A stretch of 64,000 nucleotides of DNA from Mesostigma viride (lineage: Eukaryota > Streptophyta > Mesostigmatophyceae > Mesostigmatales > Mesostigmataceae): the NCBI GenBank assembly GCA_009746045.1, contig RPFO01000302.1, positions 1 through 64,000 on the forward strand. Direction: 5' to 3'. The notes beneath the pieces are model-generated. The model was not told the DNA's origin. It saw nothing but the letters and a program-made list of their open reading frames with translations, and searched no databases. Each line of letters starts with the position of its first letter. Position 1 is the first letter of the stretch. A program made the position numbers and the translations under genes. This document shows, piece by piece, positions 30,747 through 42,302 of the stretch.

Positions 30747-31763
30747 ATGGCTCTTAACACTGTCTCGACCCCTTTCACACATGTCTTATTCAACTTAGTA
30801 TCGGAAAATGACAACTTTTGGATATTCAAATTAAAGCCCACTGCACTCTTCCAGGTAGATTCCAACATGGAAATCAAGGTTCGCAAATCCGATCGCATGA
30901 TCCACGGACAGGATCTGACAGCGGCATCGTCGAATGGACAGAAGCGTTTTGAAAGCTGGTTCCGACTTGACAGCTCAAAAGCCTACCTCGCGGCTCTGGA
31001 GAGGTCAACACGTTTCAGTGTTGACCCCGACAACACAGCGCCACCGGTTTTCGACATAGTGAAGACAGGTGTCAATGAGAACCGCGGCACTTGGATTCAT
31101 CCAGAGGCTGTCAACTCCCTCGGAATGTGGATTTCTCCAGACTTTGCGGTCATGGCAACCAGCTGGGTGAATCGCATCATGGCGGGCGACATCACGATGA
31201 TGGCGGTCATCCGCGACGCCCACGACGCGGTCCACGGGACCGAGACGACGGTCGCCATCGTCACGAAGGAGCGCAGGAGGCCGGAGTACGTCGAGCCGGT
31301 CCGCGCGGCGCCCCCGTCCATCCGCGTGATGGCCAAGGACACGCAGCACAGACTGAGCGACTTCGTGTGCCGGCGGCTGCCGAAGGAGCGCGTGGGCCCG
31401 ATGATGGCCTTCCTGGGGGACAAAGCTTGCCAGGCGGCCACCGGGAAGGACGCGGGCCAGGTGCGGGAGCTGAACGGGCTCAAGCACGGCAGCGCACGTG
31501 ACGCGATGGACGACGAGCAGCTCTCGAACGCGTGGTTCTTCATGAAGAAGGTGATGGCCCGCGCGGGCGAGGGCGACGACCTGCACGAGGTGGCGCTGGC
31601 CGTCCGGAGGGACATGGCGCCCTTCGTGAGGCCGATGGAGGGCGCCACGGACGCGGCGGTCCTCAAGAGGAACAGACAGGACATGAAAGACGACCTGCTC
31701 CTGACCCGCCCCCTGAACCAGGCCAGATTCGAACGGGGCGGGGCGAAGCGGATCAAGTGCTGA
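30747..31763 (+). CDS. KilA-N domain protein, mosaic composition
   Basis: The ATG at 30747 (MALNTVSTPFTHVLFNLVSE) is the first after an AT-rich leader. Residues 75-160 contain the KilA-N pattern GTWIHPEAVNSLGMWISPDF followed by AVMATSWVNRIM. The first 400 bp are AT-rich and the rest GC-rich, so an imported N-terminal domain appears fused to a native C-terminal half (QHRLSDFVCRRLPKERVGPM...). KilA-N proteins bind DNA; the role here is unknown. Confidence 0.7.
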   Translation: MALNTVSTPFTHVLFNLVSENDNFWIFKLKPTALFQVDSNMEIKVRKSDRMIHGQDLTAASSNGQKRFESWFRLDSSKAYLAALERSTRFSVDPDNTAPPVFDIVKTGVNENRGTWIHPEAVNSLGMWISPDFAVMATSWVNRIMAGDITMMAVIRDAHDAVHGTETTVAIVTKERRRPEYVEPVRAAPPSIRVMAKDTQHRLSDFVCRRLPKERVGPMMAFLGDKACQAATGKDAGQVRELNGLKHGSARDAMDDEQLSNAWFFMKKVMARAGEGDDLHEVALAVRRDMAPFVRPMEGATDAAVLKRNRQDMKDDLLLTRPLNQARFERGGAKRIKC

Positions 31764-31827
31764 GAATCTGATTATACAGCGAACAAAGATTATTTATTCC
31801 CATCGTTAAGCGCGCCCACTATACTAT

Positions 31828-32810
31828 TCATGCACTCTTGATCCTCTTGGCCTGCGCCTCCCGGTGCTGTTCCATGAGGCGCTTGTTCTCGTTCACGACG
31901 GCCTGCTCTCTCTTCCCGGCGATGCTGTCGTAGTACCCCATCTGCCTGAGACCCGGGGCGATGGAGTTGCGGATCTGCACGGCGCTGGCTACGGGGTCGC
32001 GGCCGGCCTTCACGTTCTCGGCTTGCTGGATGTTGAAGAAGCTGGTCAGGTGGTTCATCTTGTCGGTGAAGGTGTCGCGGGTGAGCTGGCTGGGCTTGGT
32101 CAGCCCCTGCGACTTGCGGTAGTCCGCGGTGCAGGCGTAACCAGTCACTAGCTCGTTGGCGAGGTTGTTCACCGCGGCGTAGTCGCTCCTCTTGGCGTCC
32201 TTCTTGTTGTCGTGGAGGCTTTTCATGGCGGCCTTGGTCGACTCGCACGACTGTATCCGGGGTTCTTTGTCCAGATTGGCGTCCCGGGCATCGGCCCGGG
32301 CGTATATCTCGTCCGCCAGGGACCTGTCTCCGTCCAAGTAGCGCTCGATGAAGTCGGCCATATGCTGGCGGAAGGCGTCGGCGCGGCGCCCAGGGAGCAC
32401 CATGACAATCTGGATGAGCACATTCCTGCTGGCTACGGGCGTCTCCCCGTTGCCTCTCCCGGGAAATTTGAACTTTGGACAAGTTGTCCACAGTTCGCGA
32501 TGCCCCACCTCAAGCCTGGCCCAGTACTTGATGGCGCTTCGGTGCGCGTCACCGGCGATCTTACCGTCTGGATCCATGAAGCAAACAGTTTTGATGACGT
32601 CGATGACTGACGCGAGGCCGTCGGGCGTGACGCGGATCTTGCCCGCGAAGATGTCAGCCCCGCTCGGCCCGTCGGCGCGCACCGGGGCGAGGTACGACTG
32701 CAGCGCGCTCCTGGGGGCTTGGGCGCGTCCGCGGCGTCCGCCGCGCCACTCGTTTCGTGGGCGGGGGTGTCCGCGCCGTCCGCGCGCGTCTCGGGCGTGG
32801 CTGTGGCCAT
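31828..32810 (-). CDS. BRO-N family paralogue, one frameshift
   Basis: The start MATATPETRADGADTPAHE reads in one frame to a G5 run (32713-32717), then the frame of the BRO domain (GKIRVTPDGLASVIDVIK..., FKFPGRGNGETPVASRNVL) continues to 31828. The C-terminal half shares SCESTK and adjacent helices with the gene at 24348-25196. If the shift is real, translation could start at the inner Met (32682). Confidence 0.65.
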
Positions 32811-32870
32811 GTCGTGGATGGGGGGGCGGAGGGCGTCTCGGTATTTATGGATTACGCGGGGGTGTGTACA

Positions 32871-35800
32871 TTACGCGGGGGGTGTGGCGGGAGTGCCCCA
32901 CTTGGCCACGAGGTACCCGCGGATCAGCTCGAGCTCGGCCGCGGTCTTGGCGGTGTTGTATATGAGGATCTCGCCGATCCACCCGTCGAAGGCGCGACTG
33001 GAGTTTGACTGCTCTCCACCTATAGATAGATCCCCTGAACCCACTGTAGGGTTTGATCCGATTCTACTATAGCCTGCTCTTCCATCGAAGCGGGTGACAA
33101 ATGCATCCGTACTAGTGTTGCATGAAAGCGCCATGACGTGTGGTGCGTTGTTGAAAAATTCAGCCCTGGTGCTCACGGTATCGTAGACAACGTTTGGAGA
33201 GAAGATGTGAGTCAGCTGTGAGTCTGCCTGGTATGCCATTAGATAACTACCGTTATTTGTCGACCCAAGCATATACCCTCTGATACCCGTTGACGCCCTG
33301 ACTGGGTACGTTGCAGTCGTTAGCTGTTTGGCGACTAGGAGGATGCTCGTGTTGGTCCCGATCGCCCCCCAGAAAGTGCTAGTTGCGGACCGTAAGGCGC
33401 CCACGCGCGAGTTGATAAAGCGGAGGGATTGTTTCGAGTTCAGTTCCGTCGTGTCCAGCGTAGGACACTTGGAGGAAGTGTCCTGCGTCACGTGGTACCC
33501 GTTCGGCCCCTTGTCGTTCATCCGCATCACATCCCCGCCCGCTGCGCTCTGGACGGCAGTCCCCGTCGTGTCACTGAACAGGGTGGCGCTGTCGGACGGA
33601 TCGTACCACGCGAACAATGCGGGGTCCGCTGCCGGGTTGTAATAGTACGTGAACGACAAAGTGTTGGATGCTACGTTTCCGACCCCCGACGTTGCGCTCG
33701 TCACGGTCCCCGCGCCCACGCTTACCGTCGTCTCTAAGTCCGACTTGACAGGGGTCACATTGAATGTGTACGTGGCGCCACTTCCCAACAAGTTCGACGC
33801 GGTTCCGTTGGTGATGGCGATGTCGCCCAACGCGAACCCGGTGACCGATGTGCTAAAGGTGGCCGTCACGGGATAAATGGCACCCGTCGGGGTTCCCGAC
33901 GCGATAGTCACGGTGGGAGGGGGCGAGTACGCGAACGACAGGGTGTTGGAAGCCACGTTGGCGTTCCCTGAAGCGTCCACGACGGTGCCGGCGCCCACGC
34001 TGACGGACGTGGAGGAGTAGGCGGTCGTGGGCGTCACCTGGAAGGCGTACGACGCCCCGCTGCCGGTCAGGTTGGCGGCGGTCCCGTTGGTCACGGTGAT
34101 GTCGCCCAACGCGAACCCCGTGACCGACGTGCTGAACGTGGCCGTCACGTCCACGGGGCTGGTGGTGGGCGTCGAGCCCGCGGTCGTCGCGAGAGTCACC
34201 GTCGGAGGGGAGTACGTGAAGGACAGGGTGGAGGATGCCGTGTTGCCTACCGCGGCTCCGAGCGCGGTGTCGTAGGCGGCGTTCGCGCCCACGGCCACCG
34301 TCGTGGCTTGGTAGGCGGTCAGCGCGGTCACGTCGAACGTGTAATTGTTGCTCAGGAACGGGCCGGCCAGATTAGAGGCCGTCGCGTTGGTGAGGGCGAT
34401 GTCGCCCAACTCGAACCCGGTGACGGCGGCGCTGAACGTGGCGTCACCTGGACCGGGTTGCCGGTCGGCGTCGAGCTGGCCGTGGTCAGTGTGACGGTGG
34501 GCCGCGGCGGCGTGTAGGTGAACGTCAACTGGTTCGCGACGATGTTGAGCTTCCCGGACGCCGTCTGGGCCGCGTTGGCAGCCACATCTACGGTCGTGGG
34601 CGTGAAGGGGGTGGTGGGCGTGACCGTGATCGTGTACGTGGTGCCGCTGCCCGAGAAAGCCGTGACGGACCCGTTGGTCACCGCGACGTCCCCGGACGCG
34701 AAGTCCGCGACGGATTCGGAGAAGGTGGCGGTCACGGAGACGGGGCTGGTCGTCGGGGTCGCGGTGGAAGTGGTCAGGCCGACGGTGAGAAGAATCGTCT
34801 GCGGAGTCCCCCACTTGTTCACGAGGTACCCGCGGATCAGCTCCAACTCGGCGGAGGTCTTCGCGGTGTTGTAGATGAGGATCTCGCCAATCCACCCGTC
34901 GAAGGCGCGGACTGCGTTATTCGAATCGCCACCGACGGCGAGATTGCCTGTGAAGGTTTCGGGATCTGACCCGCCAGCCGCGTCTGCGGTACGCCCGTCG
35001 AATCTGGTTGTGCAAGTGTTCGATACCGTGTCCACCGAAAGCGCGAGGACGTGCTGCGAGTTGTCGAAAAAATGATGTCTTACGGCCATCGAGACATATA
35101 CCTGGGTTGTCCCAGGACCCTGTGTCACGGCTACGACGTTACCTGGCCCTGTGGTATGGTAACTTAACCGATTCGCTCTCACCGACGTCGTGCTTCCAAA
35201 CATGAATCCTCTGATATAGTCCGTGGTTCCGGGGTTGTTGGTGTCGGGGTACGTAGCAGTTATCAGCTGTTTGGCGACTATCACCACGGACGACTTGGTC
35301 CCGATAGATCCCCAGAATGTAGAGGAGGACGAGGTCAGAAGTCCGGAGCGACTGTTGATGAAGCGGAGGGACGTCTTCCCGTTGAGCTCGGTGGTGTCCA
35401 GTGTGGGCGTCTTCGCGGAATTGGACTGGGACACGTGATACCCGAGGCCAGGTTCTTCTTGTCGTTCATCCGCAGCACGTTCCCTCCCGCGGTGCTCTGG
35501 ACGGCGGTGCCCCCCGTGTTGCTGAAAAGGGTGGTGCCGTCCGACGGGTCGTACCACGCGTACAAAGCGGTGTCTAAGGAGGGGTCGTACGAGTAGGTGA
35601 AGCTGAGGGTCGCGGCCGCCGTGTTGCCGAACCCCGTCAAGGTGTCCGTCGCGACGTCGGCGCCCACGTTCACGGTCGTCGCGTTGTCGGCCATGGTGGG
35701 GGTGACGTTGAACGTGTAGGTGGCGGCGTCGACGGCGACGAAGTCGGAGACGCTCGCGTTGGTCACGGCGACGTCGCCCACCACGAATCCGGTGACCGGG

Positions 35801-37444
35801 CGGGTGAAGGTGGCCGTCACGGGCCTGGCGACGGGGTTGGGCGTCCGGGGAGTCAGGCTCGTAGTGGAGAGGGTCACCGCGGGGGGGGGCGTACGTGAAG
35901 GTCACGGGGTTCGCCGCGGTGTTGCCGTCCCCGAGCGAGTCCACGGCGGCGCCGGCGCCCACGCTCACGGTGGTAGGAGAGTAGGGGGTAATATCCTTGA
36001 GCGCGATGGTGTAGGTCGTGCCGCTGCCGGTCACGGTGTCGACGGTCCCGTTGGTCACGGAGACGTCGCCGATCGCGAACCCGGTGACGGTCTTGGAGAA
36101 GGTGGCCGTCACGGCGGGGCTGCTGGCCAGGTACGACGCGGCGGCCGTCAGGGTGAGCGAGGGAGGGGTGGACATGACCACGACGTGTTCGTACGCTTGA
36201 CTGTACGCGCCCGAGGATCCCTTGGCGACGACGTAGACGTGGTAGGTGGCGGAGGGGGTCAGCCCCGAGATCACCAGGGGGGTGGAACTCACGGTCCCGT
36301 CACTGTCGCGGTTGACCGCCGCGGATGCCACCAACTGGGACGCGGCCACGCCCGACCTGGTGTAGATCTCGGCGGCGGTGGCGGAGGCCTTGGAGGCGCT
36401 GTACACGCGACACAGGACCGCCCAGTTGTTCCCCCCCGACATGGCGAGGGAGTGGGTAACGGTGATCGTGGTCGCGGTGGCCGTCGGAGCGGGCACGGAT
36501 CCGGAGAACGTCTGCGCGTTGAAAGTGGCGCTCAGGTTCCTGAGATGCACGGTGGCGTAGGTGTTCGTGTCCGCCTGCGCGACCGGGGAGGAGAGCGTGA
36601 TCCTGAGGGATACGCGGTAGGCCGATCCGGCGTTCATGGTAATCCTGCCAACGCCGGCCCATGCCAGGGACTTCTTCCAGCTCCACCGCCCGTCGGCGAA
36701 GGATCCGTTGACGCTCACGGCCTCGTTGGATGCCAGGTCCGCCTCGCGGACCACCTCGTCATCGTATAGGCCCGTCCCGACCGCGGTGTCGTGCACGCGC
36801 ACCTTGACGCTGATCAGGTTGCCGCCCCCGCCGCTGCCGATCTGCAGACCGCGGAGGAAGAGGGTCAAGCCGTCGATCAACGCGCTTTGGGCGTGGGGAA
36901 ACGCGTTGATGACCGCGACGGATTGGCCGGAGGGCGGGGAACCGAAGGAGGCGTACCGAAAGGCGGGCGTCTGGGTCTCGGCCCACGGGACGACAGCGGT
37001 GAACACTCGACTCCGACGCGCGTACTCCGTTTGCGATATAGTGTACGGCCCCCACTTGGAAGTTGCGTAATACCACAACGCGTCCGGTTGGGTGTTGTTG
37101 TAATAGTTGGCATCTTTCTCGGTGTCCGTCACCAACGCGTGGTCGAGGCCCTGCGTGAAGGCGTGCTGGCGAGAGGGCATGTACGATTTGGGGACGAGAC
37201 TCCCGGTGGCCGCGTTGGCGTAATCCGCGTCGGCGGGTAAGTGCACGCTGTTTACGAACAGGTCGGATGAGAGCTTGACGTCGCCGTCAAGCACCATCCC
37301 GTCCTGGGATATACTCAACAAGTCAGCGTCCATCGGCATTTTACGAACGACTAGCACTCCGTTGTCCTGAGTAATGATCCACGCGGCGGGTGCCGATCCC
37401 GTCACGTGGATAGAGCAGACTTTCAACACGGACGTGTGGTGCAT
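32871..37444 (-). CDS. Giant adhesin/fibre protein (about 1,520 aa) with FN3, Ig-like and LamG-like domains; frameshifts
   Basis: After a mixed N-terminal region (1-350) come one fibronectin-III-like domain (ISGLTPSATYHVYVVAKGSS), Ig-like Big_12-type repeats (each about 95 residues with VTATFS-x-x-VTGF-x-x-GD(I/V)), a ConA/LamG-like domain (WYDPSD ... FDGWIGEILIYNTAKTSAEL), about five more Ig-like repeats, and a second LamG-like domain at the C-terminus. Frame shifts at about 34443, at the G9 run 35881-35889 and near 35445 are treated as indels; the last two compensate. Such arrays are typical of surface fibres or glycan-binding adhesins. It is the last of three consecutive fibre genes. Confidence 0.7.
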
Positions 37445-37477
37445 CTCGATGTTTATTCATTAATACAACGGATATTA

Positions 37478-38313
37478 TTAGTTCTCCAGTCGCGCCACGG
37501 ACAACTGAGCGGACACGGCGATACCCGTGCCCGTGTAGTCCGACAATTGAAGATATATGACATCGGCGGCACTGACTGTGAAAGGGGTCACGCTCTTCTT
37601 AACCCAGGCGCCCCTCGCCGACCCCTGAGGCCCCAACACGTCCACCTGGGGCATGTCGCCGGTAGAGAGCGTCGCCAGGGTGGTGCCGTCAAACTTTTTC
37701 ACCAGCACCGTGAAGGCGTGCGTGGCGGCGTTGGGGAGGTTGAAGGCGCTCACACACAGCGTATCAACGTCGATGGTGTAGGGCAGAGAGGGCGCAAACG
37801 GGATCCCCGCTCCCGTAACCATATAGACAGGGGTTCCCGACATGTTCCCGTTGTAATGGAACACCTCGGTCCAGTAGGCCGTCTTTAGCGTCTTGTTCGT
37901 CCAGACGGTGCCATTCCACGCGAGGATCTGACCGCCGGCGGGCGTGCCCGTGTACTCCACATCCGTGGCGTCGTTCAGACTGGCCGGGGCGATGGCCACC
38001 TGGTCCGCGTACGCCTTGGTGACCGCATCGTTGTCGCCGGAGGGGGCGGCCCCCAACACGACCTTCCGGTGACGAGGAGGTCGCCCGCGACCTGCATGTC
38101 GTCGTTCATCAGCCAGTAGGGGCTGACGGATGGCGCCTTGGGCCCCTGGTCGTCCTCCCTGTACATCATCGCGTCCTGGGTCGCGCCGTCCGCCTTCCGG
38201 AACCGCATGGACAACTCGTCATCGTGCGTCCTTATCTCGAAGTCCCCGATGTCTCCTCCGTCGCTCTGGATCACCACCGAGGAGGTGCGCACCGTTCCGG
38301 TGAGCTGGACCAT
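37478..38313 (-). CDS. Tail-fibre-like protein (about 278 aa), one frameshift
   Basis: MVQLTGTVRTSSVVIQSDGG starts a beta-rich N-terminus. At about 38050-38080 (C-rich) the reading moves frame to GAAPSGDNDAVTKAYAD, a phrase very common in phage tail fibres, and then to a beta-rich C-terminal half (YTIDVDTLCVSAFNLPNAAT). It lies between the two other fibre genes on the same strand. Confidence 0.6.
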
Positions 38314-38341
38314 TTCCTTATCCTATCACGGGTAGATATTT

Positions 38342-40022
38342 TCAGTTCAGGGTCCGCATGATGACGTCCGCGGCGGCGTCCGCGATCGAGCCCATGTCGT
38401 TCGACCCCGTCACGGTACACGGCGCGGGGTCGTGGAATACGCGACTGGTGGAGTTGGAGCCGCGCACCTTCACGACCTCGAGGCTCTCGTCGTCGGCGAT
38501 GCGGAAACCGTACGTGACGGTCTTGGGCTCCGCGTACATCTCCCGCCACCCGTACAGCAAGGTGTTGGCATCCGTGACAGCCACCCCGTCGATGATTCGC
38601 AGGTCGTCGAACCCGACGGCCCCCCGCTGGCACCGTGGAGCAGCGACAGTGTCTGGCTTCCCGTCAGCGTGACGGTCTGCGGCGACACCGCCTGCACCCC
38701 GTTGACGTAGACGCTGGCCGAGGTGCCAGCGATGACCAGGGCCGCCACGAGCGGGTCCGCTCCGACCACCGCGGTGCTCGATACCGACCCGCCGCTGTGT
38801 TTGAGCGCGACGTGCCCGTTGTTGAGCAGAACGATGCCGACGTCCCCGCTGAAAATGATGTCCTGTTCCCCGCTCACCGCCGACATGTCCGTTTGGGGAA
38901 TCACCTTCACGACGACGGTGTACGTCGCGGCGAGGGTCAGGTTGTCGACGGACGCGGTCCCGCTCACGATCAACATCCCGTTGTCCCAGGTGATGCCGCT
39001 CAGCAGATCGAAAGACCTGGCCCCGACGTTGCTGACGTCGGACCCGCCGGTGAACTCCCACCGGTAGGTGTCCGCCCCGCTCACGAGCTGGGAGAGCAGC
39101 ACCTCGGTCCCCGGCGCCTTCCTATCAGCCTGCGCGATGGTGCGAGAGATCATGAACTGGCCGCCCTCGAGGTGCCAATACGACCCGGTGTACCCCCCCT
39201 TGTCCTGGTTGGTCTCGGCCGTCCCCATGTTCCATGTGAGGGCTCGCGGGCCGTACGCGGCGTTGCCGGCCACGAGAGGCCGGCGCCGTCGCCCTTCACG
39301 TTATCGACGGCACCGTCCGCGAGAGTGATGGTCTTGTCGTCCACTTGCAGGTTGGTGGTCATGGTGTCGACGCTGTTCAGCACCCCGTCCACCTGCAGCT
39401 CGCCCACGATCCGGACCACGCCGCTCCCTGGGGCGATCTGCAGGTCGGTGTCGACGGGCGTGGTGATAACTCCCGTGTGCAAGTACAGGTCTTTGTCGAC
39501 GCGGACGTCCACGGCCGCGCCTAGATGCAACGAATCCGCGTTGCTGGTCAGCGTGTCCGCAAAAACGGCGACGTCGCATACTTGGACGATGCCCGTCTGG
39601 GACGACAGAGTGAGCGCCCCCGTGGTGGTGTTCACGGCGCCGTCCGCGAAGGTGACGTTCTCCACCCGCACGGCGTTGTCGGGGGCCGTGAGGGAGAGCG
39701 GGCCCGTGACGCTGCTGATTGTACTGCCGGATACCGTGACGTCCCCCACTCGCACGTTCGTCTCCCCGTCGATCGTCAACGTCCCGGGGGCGCTGATGGT
39801 GCTGTTTTGGAACGTGAAGCTCCCGAGGTCCACGGACGTGTCGTTCACGGAGAGGGTGCCCACTACCTGGACGTTCCCTACGGTGGGCTGTAGAATGATG
39901 TTGGTGCCGGTGAGCGTGAGGTCCTTGTTGGTGGCGCTGGCTTCCGTGTCCCCCGCCACCTCGTTGGCGACGATGCGCTTCACCTTGGTGGTCCCCAGGT
40001 TCTCGCACAAGTAGGTCGTCAT
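38342..40022 (-). CDS. Fibre/beta-helix-like protein (about 560 aa), two frameshifts
   Basis: The N-terminal 230 residues repeat a short beta pattern (VNDTSVDLGSFTFQNSTIS, GETNVRVGDVTVSGSTISS, NAVRVENVTFADGAVNT), as in parallel beta-helix fibres. A middle domain (GGYTGSYWHLEGGQFMISRT) and a C-terminal domain (AVTDANTLLYGWREMYAEP...) follow after shifts near 39280 and at a C6 run 38620-38625. First gene of the three-gene fibre block. Confidence 0.6.
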
Positions 40023-40065
40023 GGCGGCTGCTAGTCATACTAGTGCGAGGAAAAAAAGGGGCCGT

Positions 40066-40658
40066 TTATACCACACTCACGTTCTGCGTGGTCACGGAGC
40101 AGGTGCAGATGGGCGCGTTCCTCTCGAGCGCCATGTAGGGGCGCCTGCACACGCGGCACGTGGGGTATGCGTGCCCGGCCACGGGGGCATTCTCTTCGGC
40201 GCACAGGATCTCGATCCACGTCGCCTTTGGGACCCGCGACATGGCGATGACCTCGTTCCTGCACGTGTGGACCACCTTGGTGGGCGTCTTTCCATCGTCG
40301 AGCGTCTTAATCATGAGCGCGCTCCCGTGGATCGGCTCCCCCAGTATCTGTGTGGCGAGACGGTTGTGCTTGCGCGGCTCCGACCCACCCACGTACACGC
40401 CTACGGCCTTGCCCCACGTCTCCTTGCGCCTCGGACGGACGATGTCCATCAACTTGGGGGGGCTTTGCCACCCAACAGCTTCCACACCTCGTGGTAGGAG
40501 AAGTCGGGGGGGAACCTGACGATCATGGCGGCGTTTCCGAACTCGGGGTCGACCAGTATGGCATTGGGGACATCCTCCTCGGCGGCCGCGGCTCCGTGCC
40601 CGTGGTTTGTGGCCCACTGTTCCATGTGCGACCAGAGCGCGCTCCCGAAAATATCCAT
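40066..40658 (-). CDS. Zinc-ribbon protein (about 197 aa), one frameshift
   Basis: MDIFGSALWSHMEQWATNHG begins in one frame; after a G7 run (40456-40462) the reading continues KLMDIVRPRRKETWGKAVGV to TAG/TGA at 40066. The end has CRVCRRPY...CTC, a four-Cys zinc site, after a beta-rich middle. No named family; may be transcription-related. Confidence 0.55.
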
Positions 40659-40684
40659 GTGTGCTATCTAGTGAGGGTGGCGAA

Positions 40685-41116
40685 ATGAACCGCAGCAGGG
40701 GCGTGATCACCGCCGACCGAGCCTACAACATGTCTCGAGAATCCGCGCGGGGTAGCCGCATCACGGAGGACCGCATCATGCACACCGTGGAGACGGTGAT
40801 CGAGTCGAGCGCGCGCCAGGGGCGGCAGTTCGCCTTCTACACGGTGCCGCTGTACCAGTTCGGGCTGCCCATCTACAAGGCCTCGGAGGTGGTGAAGCAC
40901 GTCGGACGGCGGCTGACCCATCGCGGGTTCCGCGTCAAGCAGGTGGGGGAGAACATGGTGTACATCGAGTGGGGGCCGAATGGGGGGGAGAGCAAACCCA
41001 AGGCCCCGCCCCCCGCCAACGGAACCAAGGGGGGGACGAACGCGAGGGATTCGATACGCCGCCTGGCGCTCACCCTGCAACGGACCCGCGAGCGGTGTGG
41101 ATCAGCCACAAGATGA
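40685..41116 (+). CDS. Conserved-looking small NCLDV protein (143 aa)
   Basis: The ATG at 40685 (MNRSRGVITADRAYNMSRES) is chosen because the upstream frame reads into the divergent gene. The core FYTVPLYQFGLPIYKASEVV followed by KHVGRRLTHRGFRVKQVG and MVYIEWG recalls a short family seen in many NCLDVs (vP-x-x-x-G-x-P-x-Y, L...GF-V, I-W). The tail is polar and overlaps the next minus-strand gene by 47 bp. Function unknown. Confidence 0.55.
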   Translation: MNRSRGVITADRAYNMSRESARGSRITEDRIMHTVETVIESSARQGRQFAFYTVPLYQFGLPIYKASEVVKHVGRRLTHRGFRVKQVGENMVYIEWGPNGGESKPKAPPPANGTKGGTNARDSIRRLALTLQRTRERCGSATR

Positions 41117-41348
41117 GCAGGCCGAGGAGCGCGTCGCTCACGACGGCTTCCAGGTCGCAGTCCGCGACGTGGGGCAAGCCCAGTGCCGCGAAGACGGCGC
41201 GCGCGTGCTGGGCCAGCATGCCGCCTCGTCCGTACGTCACGGGACTGGGCTGTTGCGCGCCGCGGAACGGCCTGACCCCCGCCCACGCGGTGGACTGTTG
41301 TGGCGAGGCGAACGACCAGCTGGGATGGGCGAGTCTGAGGGATGTCAT
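41070..41348 (-). CDS. Small protein with C-terminal membrane helix (92 aa)
   Basis: MTSLRLAHPSWSFASPQQST starts a polar part; residues about 66-84 (AVVSDALLGLLILWLIHTA) are hydrophobic. It is preceded by an AATATTTAATC-type stretch. No family recognised. Confidence 0.5.
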   Translation of the reverse strand: MTSLRLAHPSWSFASPQQSTAWAGVRPFRGAQQPSPVTYGRGGMLAQHARAVFAALGLPHVADCDLEAVVSDALLGLLILWLIHTARGSVAG

Positions 41349-41447
41349 GAGTGCGCTTATTACTATTGTGGCGATTAAATATCCGCGGCGTCTCAGTTGT
41401 ACCGTCGGTCACTCAGGCTATCATATCTCCTTGCTCTCATCACGTGC

Positions 41448-42224
41448 TCACTCTGCGCTGGCGAACCACCAGGGGTCGCCTTCATCACCCGACTCGGCAG
41501 ACAAGTACGCCTCATCCGACTCGGCCGACACATACTCGTACCCCGTAGCCGGCTCGAGCACTCCCGCCTTACGAAACTCTTCCACAGAATAGGCGGTCTT
41601 GTACCTCTTCGGCGGCCTCCTGGGAGCGACTTCTCCTCTCCACCCCCTTGCCTTGTCCAAGTATAGCTGGGTCTGGTAGTTCTGTTCGCGCACATTTTCC
41701 TTATCGACTTCTTTTTTCCCAAGATGCAAGACATCTCGGATAACCGGGGTTTCGCCCTTCTTTGCCTTGGACAGATTGTGCTGATGAGCCCCGCCGTACC
41801 CACCAAAACTCCCAGGGGAGGGGTCCCATTCCGCGTGACGGGTGTGTTTGTCCTCCATATCGTTGTCGTCACCCATAATCCCCTCGTTAACAGTGTCTCG
41901 TGCAATCGAATCAGGGAAAGGATAACGATTAATAATGGGATCGTTCCTGAGTTGCCATCCACGTCCCGTTTCTATTGTACCCGCCCTTCCACGTTCTATC
42001 TGTCTCCATTTTTCTTCCTCCTGTCTCCTCTTACTCTCTGCTTCTCTCCGTCTCGCCCGTCTTTCTCTATCTAATATTATACTTGCTCGGATAAGGCTGT
42101 TGCGCGCTTTCATTGTGTGCGTTCGAGACTGCCCGCCACTCCTATGGCGACCACAGTATTGGCTGCCCACAACCGCCGGGTTCTTGCATCTTTGGCGCTG
42201 TCTAGTGAGAGACTTGCACTTCAT
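41448..42224 (-). CDS. Cys3His zinc-module protein, tandem copy A (258 aa)
   Basis: MKCKSLTRQRQRCKNPAVVG...YCGRH is the shared module, followed by RTHTMKARNS and a long charged tail. The last third (YQTQLYLDKARGWRGEVAPRRPPKRY) is nearly identical in the neighbouring copy B, so the pair arose by tandem duplication. A TATATAAAAAG box (42246-42256) lies upstream. Less GC-rich than average. Confidence 0.65.
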   Translation of the reverse strand: MKCKSLTRQRQRCKNPAVVGSQYCGRHRSGGQSRTHTMKARNSLIRASIILDRERRARRREAESKRRQEEEKWRQIERGRAGTIETGRGWQLRNDPIINRYPFPDSIARDTVNEGIMGDDNDMEDKHTRHAEWDPSPGSFGGYGGAHQHNLSKAKKGETPVIRDVLHLGKKEVDKENVREQNYQTQLYLDKARGWRGEVAPRRPPKRYKTAYSVEEFRKAGVLEPATGYEYVSAESDEAYLSAESGDEGDPWWFASAE

Positions 42225-42302
42225 GAGGTCAATTACAATTGCGTGATATATAAAAAGTCATCTTTATTCATCTTTAGTCAGTCCGCGGCGTCATTTTCCA
42301 CT

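Noticed and set aside
34352-35880. Fibre protein read straight through as a 1,030-aa ORF
   Set aside because: Between 35445 and 35889 that frame is His/Arg/Asp-rich nonsense while another frame carries the Ig-like repeat; the ORF survives only because two indels compensate.
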